A stretch of DNA of 64,000 bases from Coleophoma eucalyptorum (Eukaryota > Ascomycota > Leotiomycetes > Helotiales > Dermateaceae): assembly GCA_026120035.1 (NCBI GenBank), contig JALRME010000003.1:1736001-1800000 (forward strand), given 5' to 3'. The notes under the pieces were generated by a model that searched no databases, was not told the origin of the DNA, and saw only the letters and a program-made list of their open reading frames with translations. This document shows positions 42,678 to 53,976 of this stretch, piece after piece. Position numbers and translations under genes: made by a program. Position 1 is the stretch's first letter; every line of letters begins with the position of its first letter.

Positions 42678-44515
42678 TTAAGGTACGTGTGTTCTAACAT
42701 TCGCAGTGGTTGTCATATTATGAGGGGTGAATTTCTCATTTGTGTCGACGTCCGAAAGTATTGGTTGAGCGTTCGAATGAGGGTAAGAGTTCCAAGGAAT
42801 GCGGGGTTGTGGGACCGCGGCGGCCACTTGAGGCTTGGCCGAGGAAGTATAAAAGATCGAGTAAGGAGAAAATCGAGCATTTGGTGGTGGTTGCAGGATT
42901 TTACCAGGCGGAATAAAACTTTCAGGTTGAAGGATATTCTGGGTATTAACCCGGACTCCAGACGACCAGGTGGTGACTGATGTGCCGGAGGGATTCTTTG
43001 ATGCCGTGAGAAAATGGAAGATGGAGAAGAATTTTGAGAGCGAGCCTTGGGGAGGAGGTAAAATGTTCGAACAGATCTGCGCAGCCAGTGTGAGGGGGAG
43101 ATAAAGTTGGGGCTGCCCTGCAACAATAGTGATGTTTGTCGTGTGTTTGACTATTATGCTCTGCCCAGTGAGCACATTCACCAGCACTGTGCCGTTCGAG
43201 AATACTGTTCTTATTGGAATCGTTTTATTCTTTGAGTTGCTGCCCTTGTTTGAGAGGACCATGAGTAATGGTCCTTTTTGTGTTACGACTGTACCGACTT
43301 CGGTGTGCAGTGCAATTGTGAGATTGGATCCAAAGCCAGCATTCCAACTGAGTTTGCGTATTTTATTGAGCAAAGCGATAAATCGGTACAAGGGGGTGAT
43401 TTTGTACTCTGATGTCCACATCAACTCTCGAGAGCCAGGATCGCCATCTCCTGAATATGATTGCTCCTGTCCATAGTAAATGACGGGAATGCCATCAGTC
43501 AAGACCGTCCAACACAGAGCGCTCTGGACGATTGTAAGATCGGAATTGGTATCGTGGGTGAAGCGTGGCATGTCGTGATTTTCCATAAAGGTAGCTAACT
43601 GTTGCATGTCGGCAAATTTCGCGCGGTAGTCATGCGTCAGCAGAGTTGAGAGCTCGTACATACTACCACCCTTTGCGTTGAAGGCTCGTTTGAGAGGGTA
43701 GTACGTCCCATAGTCCAAGAGACCACCCACGTAAGGTTGGTAAGAACTAAGATAATCTGGGGCTCCAGAAAGTACCTCGCCCACCGACCACACACCGGCA
43801 GCTCGGACAAAGCCTGGCCAGAAAGATTTTCGGACATGCTTGACCGTATCAATTCTAAGCCCGTCGATGCGGAACTTCTGGACGAGAGTTGAAATCCAAG
43901 CATGAAATGTATGGATCACAGTCGGATTCTCGGTGTCGAGGTCTGGAAGAGGCACGTGGCCGTCACCCAACCATTCCTGTTCACAGCTCGTCTGGTCATC
44001 ATAGTTTCTGACGAAAGCCTCAGAGTGATAGTATGACGAGTTGTCAAAGGGCGTGTAGCGAGAGAAATCCACTTTGTGTGTGGACCCCATGTGATTGACA
44101 ACCACATCGATCATCAAGTACATTCCCCGCGCATGCAGAGCGTCGGATAAGGCCAGCAGGTCGTCAGCCGTACCAAAATGAGGATTGACAGAATAGATGT
44201 CTTCTTGCCAATAGCCATGGTATCCTACTCCATAATGAGTAACCTCTTCGATGTTTTTCGTGATCTGGTTTGTCGATTAGATGGTGCAATATACTTCATT
44301 TCCAACTCTGTACGTACCGGTGATATCCAAACGGCATCAAATCCCATGCCCTGGATATAGTCGAGTTTGGAGATTATACCCTGCCATGTTCCACCACAGT
44401 ACTTGCCATTCTTGTAGTCACAATCTGGCCCAGTATTGCCATGGTCTGCGACAGCAAATCTGTCCGTCAGAACCTGATAGATGGATCTCTGCTTCCACGC
44501 CTCAGCATCGGGCAT
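42678..44515 (-). CDS. GH13 alpha-amylase
   Basis: Exons 44318..44515 and 42678..44264 give 594 aa. The fold matches fungal Taka-type alpha-amylases, which cut internal alpha-1,4 bonds in starch or glycogen-like glucans. Conserved regions are complete: [10 protein letters not shown] (region I), [10 protein letters not shown] with nucleophile Asp205, WSVGEVL with acid/base Glu229, and [10 protein letters not shown] with Asp297. The splice restores [24 protein letters not shown]. Two oddities stand out. The model starts [21 protein letters not shown] with no signal peptide; an acceptor-like CAAG|GCC precedes it, so a leader exon might be missed. Also, about 110 Pro/Ser/Thr-rich residues follow the usual domain end, with no recognised starch-binding domain. 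Intracellular amylases are known in fungi. Confidence 0.88.
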
Positions 44516-45079
44516 GGCCTTGTCAGATTGGAAGTCAGAAAATTATGTCAGACGGGACAAATTTTACAAACCGAGGCTATCAGCGATAGCGTAGATACGA
44601 TGAAGGAATGAGCGATGCGAGTAGCGATATTGGTTACAGAAATAAAAATACAGAGGCTGAAGATATGGAAACTGAGCTGGCCTGCAAAAGTTAAGGCAGC
44701 CCTGATATACAAGAATCCTGCAGCTCGAATTCCGACAAATAGGGGCGGGCGGACCAGAGTCACGGTGGACCAATGATGACGATCATGTGGATCGAGATTA
44801 TTTTTGTCACCAGTACGAGAATTGCTGATTGAGCATGAATGAAATTTATATTGTAGGGCGCAGCATAAATAGCGGATGGATAGGCCGATGTTGATACGAA
44901 CACCCAGACGAAGCACTTCGACCGGGAACATCAGAAGCAAAGCAGAACAGACCTTGGCTTGGAGTTGAGTGCGCCCGGTATTCAACGGTGGCCGCCGTCT
45001 GGCTTAGTCATCGGGGCAGATCGCGATCGCGTCCTTTGTCGCGTCCTCCTCTGATATTCGGAGCTCTATCGTTAGCACC
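44516..45079. promoter_or_regulatory. Divergent promoter region, alpha-amylase / LIP2
   Basis: 564 bp separate the two divergent starts. A minus-strand ORF spans 44548-44985 without an ATG; its end (HSFIVSTLSLIAS) is hydrophobic and could join in frame to the amylase as a signal-peptide exon, but no start codon is found nearby. No discrete element was identified. Confidence 0.45.
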
Positions 45080-45964
45080 ATGGTCAGGCTGAAGCCCAAC
45101 CTCCTCCACTATAGCACGCTCTATAAATTTCACAGATATGCTTCCGTCAATGACTGGCAGCAGAGAGTCGTCGAGCAATTCTTAGCCCACAAAGCTGCTG
45201 TGTCAAAAGCACAGCATTCGGGTTCCAGTGCTTTACCCAACGATGGGCCTACTCCGACCATTCTGACATTCTCTCCGCAGCCAGCTTACGCGACCGGACG
45301 TCGAGAGATCGATAGCTTGACGCCCAAGCAGATTGAAGATCTGAAGCTGCCCATGCCCCCTCCTGCAAAATGGGATGCCTCGAACGTGGCGGATATACTA
45401 CCTACACTTCGAGGAGGTCAGATCACATTTCACGGCCCTGGCCAGTTGGTTATATATCCTATTCTGGATCTGCGCGCGATCAAATCGGAAGTATGGCCCA
45501 AGGGACTGGGGGTCCGCGACTACGTGAACTTGCTTGAGGAAACAACAATTAGAACTGTTGGCAGGTTTGGGATCAACGCGACTCGAACGGAGAATCCTGG
45601 TGTCTGGCTCACAGAGGGACCAAAAGGCGAGAGGAAGATAGCAGCACTTGGCGTTCACCTGCGAAGAAATGTGACGAGCTTTGGGGTTGGCTTGAATGTC
45701 GCAACGGATCTACGATGGTTCGACCGAATTGTGGGCTGCGGATTGGTAGGCAAGGGAACCACAAGTCTAGAAAATGAGTTGCCAGAACAAGACAGTCCAC
45801 GAGGTCAGATGCAGCAGATCAGTCAATGGTGGGTTGAAGAATTTGTCCGGGGAATTTGGGGAAAAGATGGAAAATACGAGTCTTGGGGACTTGGTGAACT
45901 GTCGCAGAGCCAAAATAAACAAAGTAATTGGCATGCGCCGGGTCAATTCCTTGAGCGTCTATGA
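45080..45964 (+). CDS. LIP2: Lipoyl(octanoyl) transferase
   Basis: Intronless, 294 aa. It transfers octanoyl groups from acyl carrier protein to lipoate-dependent mitochondrial enzymes. Signatures are GGQITFHGPGQLVIYPILD, the catalytic Lys in KIAALGVHL and the catalytic Cys in VGCGL, spaced as in LipB proteins. The N-terminus (LLHYSTLYKFHRYASVNDWQ) is short and basic, compatible with mitochondrial import. The C-terminal W-V-E-E-F segment is also typical. It is a single-copy housekeeping gene, transcribed away from the alpha-amylase. Confidence 0.95.
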   Translation: MVRLKPNLLHYSTLYKFHRYASVNDWQQRVVEQFLAHKAAVSKAQHSGSSALPNDGPTPTILTFSPQPAYATGRREIDSLTPKQIEDLKLPMPPPAKWDASNVADILPTLRGGQITFHGPGQLVIYPILDLRAIKSEVWPKGLGVRDYVNLLEETTIRTVGRFGINATRTENPGVWLTEGPKGERKIAALGVHLRRNVTSFGVGLNVATDLRWFDRIVGCGLVGKGTTSLENELPEQDSPRGQMQQISQWWVEEFVRGIWGKDGKYESWGLGELSQSQNKQSNWHAPGQFLERL

Positions 45965-46609
45965 TCAGTAAAGGCAAGGGAGTAGCAGAGTTGTCTGAGT
46001 CGTTGGAAAAGTCATGTCTATGACTTGAAAATCTAAAAGACTTCGCTCTGATACCCCCCAAATATCTGCTCACCCTGTCCATATGCTCCTACCACTTCCG
46101 AGGTACGCTTTCTGTCGACTTGCGTTTTCATCGGCGTGCAAGTGCTCGGTTTTCACTGTAACTTTTCGCAGCATGCTTCATGTCTTCATAGTCATCTCAG
46201 GTCACCCGGATCCGTTTTGCAAGTGGAATGGACGACTGCAAATCAGACTTGTAGTGCAAGCAATCTGACATTAATGCATGCTTTAAAAACTGATCAAAGC
46301 ACTTGTCAGGAAGTACACTTACGTCCTGACGCATTTTCTACTTTCCTGGAACGACAAGCTCTTCTAGTGAAATTGGACATAGGGAGCATTCTTTGCCATT
46401 GGAAGACAAATTTTAACATGCTTACCATAACCTCAAATCAATGACATGTTCGACGTATTCGTAACGAGCGTGAGATTGAAAGATTTTCTGTAGATTAAAT
46501 AATGAGTATTTTCTATTATACTAGGCCCCTTGACTTCTGGACTCCCGTTCGTTGCATGCAATGATGGTAGCCAGCACCATACGCGCTAGGCTCGGGTTCC
46601 TCATTCTCT
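45965..46609. other. Convergent 3' intergenic region
   Basis: The stretch lies between the stops of LIP2 and the small secreted protein. ORFs at 46083-46444 overlap in several frames and have no domain; I see nothing else. Confidence 0.45.
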
Positions 46610-47257
46610 TCATAGTCGCAGCATCATCTGGATCTTGGCAGCAGCTGCTGCTGGCATTGTACAATTTGCGGTTGCCTGTTCCTGTTAGTAATGCTGGACT
46701 TGGTAAGAGCCATTTCTATATGTACTTACTGCGGCAAGGTTCTTCATGTTCTGTTCAATACCACCATTGAAATCCATCTTTAGCATTGCTACAGTCGTAT
46801 TGTCGATCGAAGCGTTTCCTGTCAAGCTATTGGTCAAGTTGAACTCGGTCTGTTGCGCATTTGCTACGGTTGCTAGCCCAGGAATAGCTCCGTTGCCAGG
46901 AGGTGCAATCTTTTGGTTATTTTCTCGAATTGCAATGCCCTTGTTGACGAAGTCCAGTAACGAGGCCTTCGAAGCTGCAAAGGTGACTGGATTCATTGGC
47001 TCTTCGACCAGAATATCTCCCACGGCAGTGACGGCAGCGACTTCATTTCGCTGGTCGGCAATGTTGGCAGAGATACCAGCGGCAAGGTCCTGTACAGCTT
47101 GCGAGCAGGCGCCAGCTGCACCGGGGCTGGCGCTACCAGTACTGGCCGCTCCGGGAGGCATAGTACTTTTGGCTTCATTGCTGCCGGCCGCTGCTGGAAA
47201 AGCATTGACAGATGATACGAGGAGGGTGATAGTGAGAGCACTGAGCGAGAACTTCAT
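46610..47257 (-). CDS. Small secreted protein, unnamed ascomycete family
   Basis: Exons 46730..47257 and 46610..46681 give 199 aa. A clear signal peptide (MKFSLSALTITLLVSSVNAF) precedes an Ala/Gly/Ser-rich linker and then an alpha-helical domain with only two Cys, one near residue 51 (GACSQAVQDLAAGI) and one near 183 (ATANCTM), likely paired. The block GIAIRENNQKIAPPGNGA looks conserved in fungal small secreted proteins, but I know no activity. The 48-nt intron (GTAAGT, ATTACTAACAG) is in-frame sized and adds the second Cys when removed. It may be an effector-like or wall-associated protein; this is inference. Confidence 0.75.
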
Positions 47258-49325
47258 TTTGGGTTCGGAAAAGGAATTTACAGCGAGGCGGGTGAGAGAG
47301 TGACTTAAAAGGAAAGAAAGAAAATTAATCGGACTGAAAGGAAACAGCTATAGAGATTACAATGGTGGAGAAGATGGGGCCAAACATCTGTTATATCAAT
47401 TTCTGGATAGGCAGAATCTAGTTGCCGCAAGACTCAGCACTGTCCTTTGGCTTGATACACGACTTTCTTTAGGTTTATACCCAGGAACTCTCTTGAGCCA
47501 AGGAAGTTAATCTGGGGATGCAGCAGTTCTTGTAGGCTGCAAAGGCATTGCATGCTCAAAGCGGTGCATGCTCTGAAGCCCAATCACCGGGTTTATCTCA
47601 CACTAAGGCGTTGCTTGATTTAGTTTCGTTTCAACCTGTTGCACATCCGGGACGGCTCCCAAATTTCATGCGAAATCACGTGTACTACCGGTGGCCCGGA
47701 TGGTTCGTATACAGTACAGGGTGAAACAACTCGTTCCGGTGAGAAAAGCTTGTTGCAAGTAGCATTGTCTCCCTCGCTGTTGTATCTGTTGTATCTAGAT
47801 AGGGTTAACCGCATCCTTTTCATAGAAAGTGTCCAACTTGGCGTATATCTGCCAATGACAGAAGCTCTCTCGTCTGATATTTGTGAGCTCGGCTACTCCC
47901 TCTGGTTCAGTCCGGTTGGTGTAGATGGACGGTCCTACAAGTGACACAAGTATCCGCAAAGTTGTCTAGTTCCGGTCAACGGTGTGGCTTAGTCAATTGC
48001 ACCAATTGATATCTCGCAGATTAAGATGTCTAACATTAGCGACTATATTTCTCAGTCTGGTTATAGATTGACGGCTATGACATAGCGTATACTTGCTATC
48101 TTTATGCCTTACTGCTACATGATGAGCTCATTTGTCAGGCCGATTGTCATATAGCCCTGCGACATCTATTAATCATTTGACTGCATCTCGCCTAAAACAT
48201 GGGGACCGAGCGAGTAAGTGTCACCCAATGTTCACTGCACAGATATCGAAATAATGACGATGGCATTAGAATACCTCGGAGCTCTCAACCCCATCGCTAC
48301 CGAGTTGAAACGGCAAATGGTAGAAACCCCCATCCAATTTGACCTACCTTGCCCCGCGAAGCTCCTCATAGAGCAGAGCTGGGCATACGCATGTAAGAAG
48401 CTTTTTTTCAGCAGACAGACTTTCGGGAGCTCCCAGTTCTTGTGCCCGCCGTTTGGGATCTAAGAAAGTGTATATCTGGCACGAAAGTATGTATGTGCCT
48501 AGAGTTGCGGAGTTAGACAAGCACCCAAGTGCCGAGTTACTCGGGGTGAGCCCGAGACTATTCCCGGAAAAGTCACACCCCGCACAGTTGTACCTGTCAA
48601 TATACTTTCCACTGGGGTTTTATGTGCCTCTTTGTCCATCTCATTTGAAAGACCTCGGGACCACTTTGAGTCCGATTTTTTTTTGTTGACTTTCTTGGCA
48701 CGGAGGTGCTTGTTTTTCTGGTCGCGAAGCAGTTTTCGATCGAATGGCACTTGCGGGCTCTGCTTCTATCTGAACACAACTGTCCACTACATGTTGGCCA
48801 TTCAGAGTTACAAGAGTAGGTTTTCTTCTCGGTATATGAAAATTATGTAATGTTTCCTTTGCGAAATTCTTCAACCTGGTGCAGCCAAGGAATCTTATAT
48901 CACGCATGAAGCTTCGAAGGTTCCACGCATACACTTGCAGTTATCTCATGATTAAAATGGCTAAAGAAATCATGGCTCGTTTACTTATCGCTCATTTCCT
49001 GAAGGATTATTCGATTATTCTAGAAATGAAATAGCTGTCTTGGAGTGTAGACTTTGGTCCCAGTCGGTGAACCGCATTGGCCTATGCAGCACATCTCAGG
49101 TGAGGCATTTTGCTAAGCCTCCTGATAAGCATTGCGCATTTGGTCTTCCTCTGAAAGCAATATTGACCTATACACTAATCCCATGCACAAAAAGTATATT
49201 GGAGATACAAGCCATGCTATTGAAGCGCTCTGTCAATTACTGTGGCACATTTGTCGAAGGTATGTTTGAGAACTTGCAGTAACTTTACAGCATTGTAGAG
49301 CTTGATTTGGGAGAAACTCGAGTCG
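47258..49325. other. 2-kb intergenic region
   Basis: No gene is supported. A plus-strand stretch at 48254-48400 reads MTMALEYLGALNPIATELKR and onward, which looks coding-like in composition, but no flanking exons could be joined. Its left part is the promoter of the small secreted protein. Confidence 0.35.
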
Positions 49326-51083
49326 TTAGATTTCATCCTGATCCTCTTCTTCCACTGGCCAGTTCCATTCATCATCTTCATACTCATAGTCATATGCTCG
49401 CATCGTCGATTCCCAATGGTCTTGCCACGGCAGAGCATGTAATGCCGCGCCTCGAGCAGCAGTTTCTGTGAATGGTAGACACATCCCTGGAGGCCCCTGG
49501 ATCATCTCTTGACCAGTCGCCATCTTTGCTGCATAACCCAACAGTCCTATGTCGAGGACAGAACCCAAGATAAGCACATCATCAATCTGCTTGAGCTGTG
49601 GTCCCATCTGAGGTGGTTCAGGCGTGCTATGTTCGGCTGCCTCATCTTCCTCCATTTCTTGCCCTAAAGACATGTTTCTGTCCCGGCTTGCCATGTCTAG
49701 TAATGTTAGCCTGTTTTCATTACATAAAGTGACGGTTTGGTAGAGCATACTTGGCACGCTTTCTTGAGAGTTCTCCATGCCAGCAGGAATAGTTAGGAAT
49801 TCCATGACCACATCTCGAATTTCATCTGCCATACGATCTGAAACAACTTCGATATCCTTGCCGGTCATGTTGAGCATTCTTACATACCCATTTGGATCTT
49901 TCAGGTTGACGGTCGCGGTTCTATTTTGGAAATCTAGGTCTTCCGACCAATGTTTCCCATAGCTGATGTTAACCTTCGTAGTCATAACTTCGTGAAGGAT
50001 AGGCCCCAGCCCGATAGACTGTGGCCAATTTCGTACCTCTCCCGTGTCATTTAAATGGAAGTTGCCGATTATATGGTTCATCAAAGCCACTTGAATCCAT
50101 ATGCTTGCGTAATTCCGTGTGTCTCTGGATAAATGACATCGCATTTCCTTCGCATTCTCGGCCCATGAGCAGTAATGTATGTCGAAATGGTACTGGCCAT
50201 GGTCCAGCAACAACACTGATCCATTCGCAACACCTTCTATTGTCTTCAAGGCCATTTCCACATTATCTTTAGACTGTTCCCATGACTCAATGCCTGCCAG
50301 CGCGCAAGCTTCCTCCAGAATGTCACTCAGGTCATTGAAGACCCACCGTGGACGGGATATCGTTGCCGACGTGATGGTGACGTTGTGCTCAACAAATGCG
50401 GTCCTCTTAAGCTCCTCCAAGACGTCGACGAAAACCATGAGAAGACGACTTTTTGTTAGTCGAGCAGGTAGACCTGTTCGAAACCACTTAGGCAATATGG
50501 CTTGCAGCCGCTGCAGTCGTCGACTCCGATCAATGGCGCCTTTGTTCCTGAGATGTGGCGGTTGGGGGTCGAACACCCAATCTGGGTTACAATACTTTTG
50601 AATGTAATCCGTATCCTTTATTGCTAAAGACAGCTTACTACACACTTTGTTGCGTGATCTCTCGACTAATGTCTCGACAAAAAAGGACACTCGTTTTTTC
50701 CATTCCAGCAACTTGCGTTCAAAGACAGTTGTCTTTAGGTCGTCATAAATGACGTCCTGTTGATGCCAATTGCTCCTGGCTTTGAACATAGTGTGTAAAT
50801 ACACACCATACTCCGGGTTAGATGGTCTGATTTTAGCCAGAGTTGTGAAATTGCCCAAGCCATCGGTAAGGACTGCGGATCTTTGAATTGTCAGGGGCGT
50901 GATATGGAAGTATGCAACCAAGACTTACACATCTGTTGGGGAGAAGTCAATGCCAATCGCCTGTGGCTTGCCGCTCCAAAAGCGATCCCCTCTGTCAAAG
51001 TAGCATGATGCTGGAGCAAAAAGAAGACTACTGGCGACTATGTAGGTACACAACAGCGCTCGAACATGAAATCCTAAACTCAT
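49326..51083 (-). CDS. HSP70/actin-fold ATPase-like protein with signal peptide
   Basis: Exons 50929..51083, 49751..50880 and 49326..49696 give 1656 nt, 551 aa. A hydrophobic leader (LLCTYIVASSLLFAPASC) implies entry to the secretory pathway. Then come the landmarks of the HSP70 nucleotide-binding fold in order: phosphate-1-like QAIGIDFSPTDVSAVL, SRPRWVFNDLSDILEEACALAGI, phosphate-2-like SVLLLDHGQYHFDIHY, and an adenosine-site-like IDDVLILGSV with ARGAALHAL. The Gly-rich loops are degenerate (DHGQYHFD in place of DLGGGTFD), and no peptide-binding domain follows; the tail is acidic. The 54-nt intron 49697..49750 (GTATGC, GCTAAC, CTAG) is in-frame and would be missed by an ORF-only caller. Chaperone activity is doubtful and the role is unknown. 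Confidence 0.75.
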
Positions 51084-51374
51084 AATGCGTTGTTACTTGC
51101 ACGAGTACAATTCTCGCCCTGAAATCTTCCAAGACAAGGCATTGAACAGGAAATGGTTATCAACGCAGGAGTGCAGGCGGCGTAACTCTGTGCATCCCTT
51201 TTGCAAACAGGCAGCAAGTTTTATATCACGTGATTGTACATCAGATGAATATTGAAAGTCTCATATTGTTGTCTGGATCAAGCGCCATGTTGAGCTTGAT
51301 GAAAAAAGTAAATGCTTATGGAGAGACCAGTGTGTGGGTGTAAAACAAAATATTTCATTATGGCTTTAAATATA

Positions 51375-52958
51375 TTACTCAAGCAGCTTTTTTTCCAAGT
51401 CACGCCGCCACCGTGCCCCATATCTCAATTGGACAACAAGAAACCCCAGACCGGCTATCATCAGACCTGTAAATAATGTGAAGGCCCGTCCAACTCCGAT
51501 AGCATTTGAAATTGGAAGCACCGCTGCTGTACCTCCAGCACCCATCAAGCAACGCACCAGATTGACCGCTGCAGTTGCAGAAGCAGCTTGGTTAGGGAAG
51601 ACATCGACGAGAAATGTTGAGCCTGCGCTGTAGATAGATACCGCTGTCCATCCTAAGAAAAAGCTGCAGACGATAGGGACGGCAATGTGGACTTGGTATT
51701 GCAAAGTCCAACCAAAGATCAATACTGATACGCATTGGATTCCAGCAGTGATCCACATAGATCTCAATCTCGCACGTTCGAGTGGGAAATCCTCAGTTGC
51801 ACCAGTATAGCTCCTCTTGGCCCGGGCGTATTCGAAATCCAGGAATTTGCCCGTGGTGAGAGTTCCCAAGACGGTCCCAACGCCATTGGCAATGTAAGTC
51901 AAGCCAATCTCAATCTCGCCAAGCCCGTACGCACTCGCAAACAACGAGGACATGACTGTTACCGTCATCTGCCAAATCGTATAATACAGCGAGACAAACA
52001 CGACGATGAAAACAACTTCGCGGCCGCAGAGGATTTGGAGGGGTCCAAGGAAGTTTATGGGGGCTCGTTTTTTAGTTGGTAGAGGCTCCGTGGACACCAT
52101 TTCTGGATGTCTTCTCTGCATGATGCGCGAGAGAGGTGACTTAGAGACTCCTCGGGCCGGGACCGAACCGTTACCGACCATAGAACGCAAGGTCTCCGGA
52201 AGAACAATGATCAAAACCATCAAGAAAACACCACTGTATATGGTCAAAAACCAGAAAATTGCTCTCCATCCCAAAGTTCCAGCGAAGACACCTCCAAGCA
52301 CTGGGCCAATAGCCAATGGCACGAGGAGACCGGCTTGAAAGTATCCCATATAACCACCACGCTCCTCTCTTTTGGTGATGTCGCCAATAACGCCAGCGCC
52401 AATAGCCACGGTGCTGGCACTTCCCGTGCTTTGCACACATCTTAGAATGACGAGTTGGTAGTAATGTTTCGTCTCGGCGAGCCCAACGCAAGCACCAAAG
52501 AAGACTATAAAACAAAAAATATAGGTAAGCCTCCTTCCTTGCGCGTCGGCTACCGCACCCCAGACGGTTGGTGACAGGCCTTGGAATATCATGTAGGATG
52601 TGACGGTGAGGTTAATGAGTTCGGAGGACACTCCAAGGTCGAGCGCAATAGTTGGGATGACGGGAAAATAGATGTTGGAGGCGAACCCGGTAAAGGTTGC
52701 GGCGAACGAAACAACGGCAACAATGAGAGCCTTCTGCGTCGGTGTGAATATGCTGTATGGAATTGGAGAACTGGACGTCGTTTCCTTGGCAGCATCCTGT
52801 GGTCCGAGGTCGCTTGGTTCAGGTTTCGAAGCCAGGCGTTCAACATCAATATGGGTATCCTCACTTGCCATCTCTCTCGACTGATCGCCCTCGTCCTCCC
52901 GATGTATATCTCCTACAGGCTGCTCTCCCAACACTCCCGGCCTCTCTTGGTCTTCCAT
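51375..52958 (-). CDS. MFS drug:H+ antiporter (DHA1, QDR-like)
   Basis: Intronless, 527 aa. A hydrophilic N-terminal tail of about 75 residues precedes twelve predicted membrane helices. Motif A appears as GAVADAQGRR between helices 2 and 3, and motif C as GPVLGGVFAG in helix 5, which marks the drug antiporter class. The central loop between helices 6 and 7 is basic and Ser-rich. This matches fungal exporters of the Qdr/Aqr/Dtr group, which export drugs, polyamines or amino-acid derivatives at the plasma membrane. It diverges from an SDR gene; the two could be co-regulated through the 1-kb shared spacer. Confidence 0.9.
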   Translation of the reverse strand: MEDQERPGVLGEQPVGDIHREDEGDQSREMASEDTHIDVERLASKPEPSDLGPQDAAKETTSSSPIPYSIFTPTQKALIVAVVSFAATFTGFASNIYFPVIPTIALDLGVSSELINLTVTSYMIFQGLSPTVWGAVADAQGRRLTYIFCFIVFFGACVGLAETKHYYQLVILRCVQSTGSASTVAIGAGVIGDITKREERGGYMGYFQAGLLVPLAIGPVLGGVFAGTLGWRAIFWFLTIYSGVFLMVLIIVLPETLRSMVGNGSVPARGVSKSPLSRIMQRRHPEMVSTEPLPTKKRAPINFLGPLQILCGREVVFIVVFVSLYYTIWQMTVTVMSSLFASAYGLGEIEIGLTYIANGVGTVLGTLTTGKFLDFEYARAKRSYTGATEDFPLERARLRSMWITAGIQCVSVLIFGWTLQYQVHIAVPIVCSFFLGWTAVSIYSAGSTFLVDVFPNQAASATAAVNLVRCLMGAGGTAAVLPISNAIGVGRAFTLFTGLMIAGLGFLVVQLRYGARWRRDLEKKLLE

Positions 52959-53976
52959 TTCTGAAATTCGCGTGGCTCTCTCAATCTAAGCCAATTGAAA
53001 ACACAAGCTCAGAGCCTAATGGCTACAGAGGATGGAGGCGTTAGTATCTGAACACGGACTGTCTCGCTGACGTGGGGGGCGGCAGTAGCATTGGAAGACA
53101 ACGCAGAAACTGAGGCGATGCCATTCTTATTAGTAGCAGTTGCAAAGCGCAATTGGCCTTGCTAGGTTTTTTAGATTCCATAGCAGAGTGGAGCTTGTGT
53201 TAGAGATGTCTTGACTCTTGTTCGTTGCTGGAGGTTTGCCCACCGGAGCTCCGAATCCGTCACCGGTCACAATCATTATCAATGAGTATCGTCAATGCGA
53301 CAGCGCAGCGGGATGGCCAGTGAGCGTGGCGCGGCTCAGCGCTGTTCAGCGCGTTTAAGTGCGGGATCGCATTGGGTCCGTCGCCCGTCCTCCGTCGTCT
53401 AACTTTTCGCTCTTGAGTCCTAGTTCCTGAGGCAGCAACCATGTCAGATTTTTTGAGGCCTCATAATTTCTTTGTGATCCCTGAGGCAGCAAATGGAGCA
53501 AAAGCTGTGCCTCTGCCTTACCTAATCAGCTATGCGCATTCCTGAGGCAGCAGTCATATCTGATGCCTGATTAACCTTATTCCAGGCAACAACATCCAGT
53601 ATGCCAGATGCGGCATAGTAAGGGACCAGTTCCTAAGCCTCGGTTCAATGCACCGCATCAACAATGTGTTCCTCTTGTAGTTTCCCATGCGAGCACAGCT
53701 ATCAAACCCCAGATACAATCCTCTTTCTTTGCTTTTGCCTCTACAATTGATCGCCATGACCACTAATTCATCTCAGTTATCAAACCAGATACCTGGCTCA
53801 CCCAGCACCCACACCGCATTCGCTCTTCACTACGCACCCACCTGCCGTTAGCGTTTAGGCTTGCGACGCATTCCTCTTGTTTAGACTCTGCATATATTAT
53901 AATCCAGTGCACAACTCCGATTCCATAATCCTTCTCTGTTCTTCACTTTTCATTACTCAATCCATCCTGCTGTGAG
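52959..53976. promoter_or_regulatory. Divergent promoter region, MFS exporter / SDR
   Basis: About 1 kb between two divergent starts. It contains three copies of CCTGAGGCAGCA at 53426, 53480 and 53541 on the plus strand. No ORF in it is convincing. Confidence 0.5.
53426..53552 (+). repeat. Three direct copies of CCTGAGGCAGCA
   Basis: Identical 12-mers at 53426, 53480 and 53541, about 54 and 61 bp apart. Two are followed by a similar CATxTC(A/T)GAT-like stretch. They lie in the shared MFS/SDR spacer, so they may be regulatory sites or the trace of a local duplication. Confidence 0.55.

Noticed and set aside
42713..43126. Minus-strand 137-codon ORF in the amylase 3' part
   Set aside because: It overlaps the amylase frame and has no family signature.
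46746..47303. Plus-strand 185-codon ORF opposite the small secreted protein
   Set aside because: It is antisense to a protein with a clear signal peptide and intron, and it lacks an independent domain.
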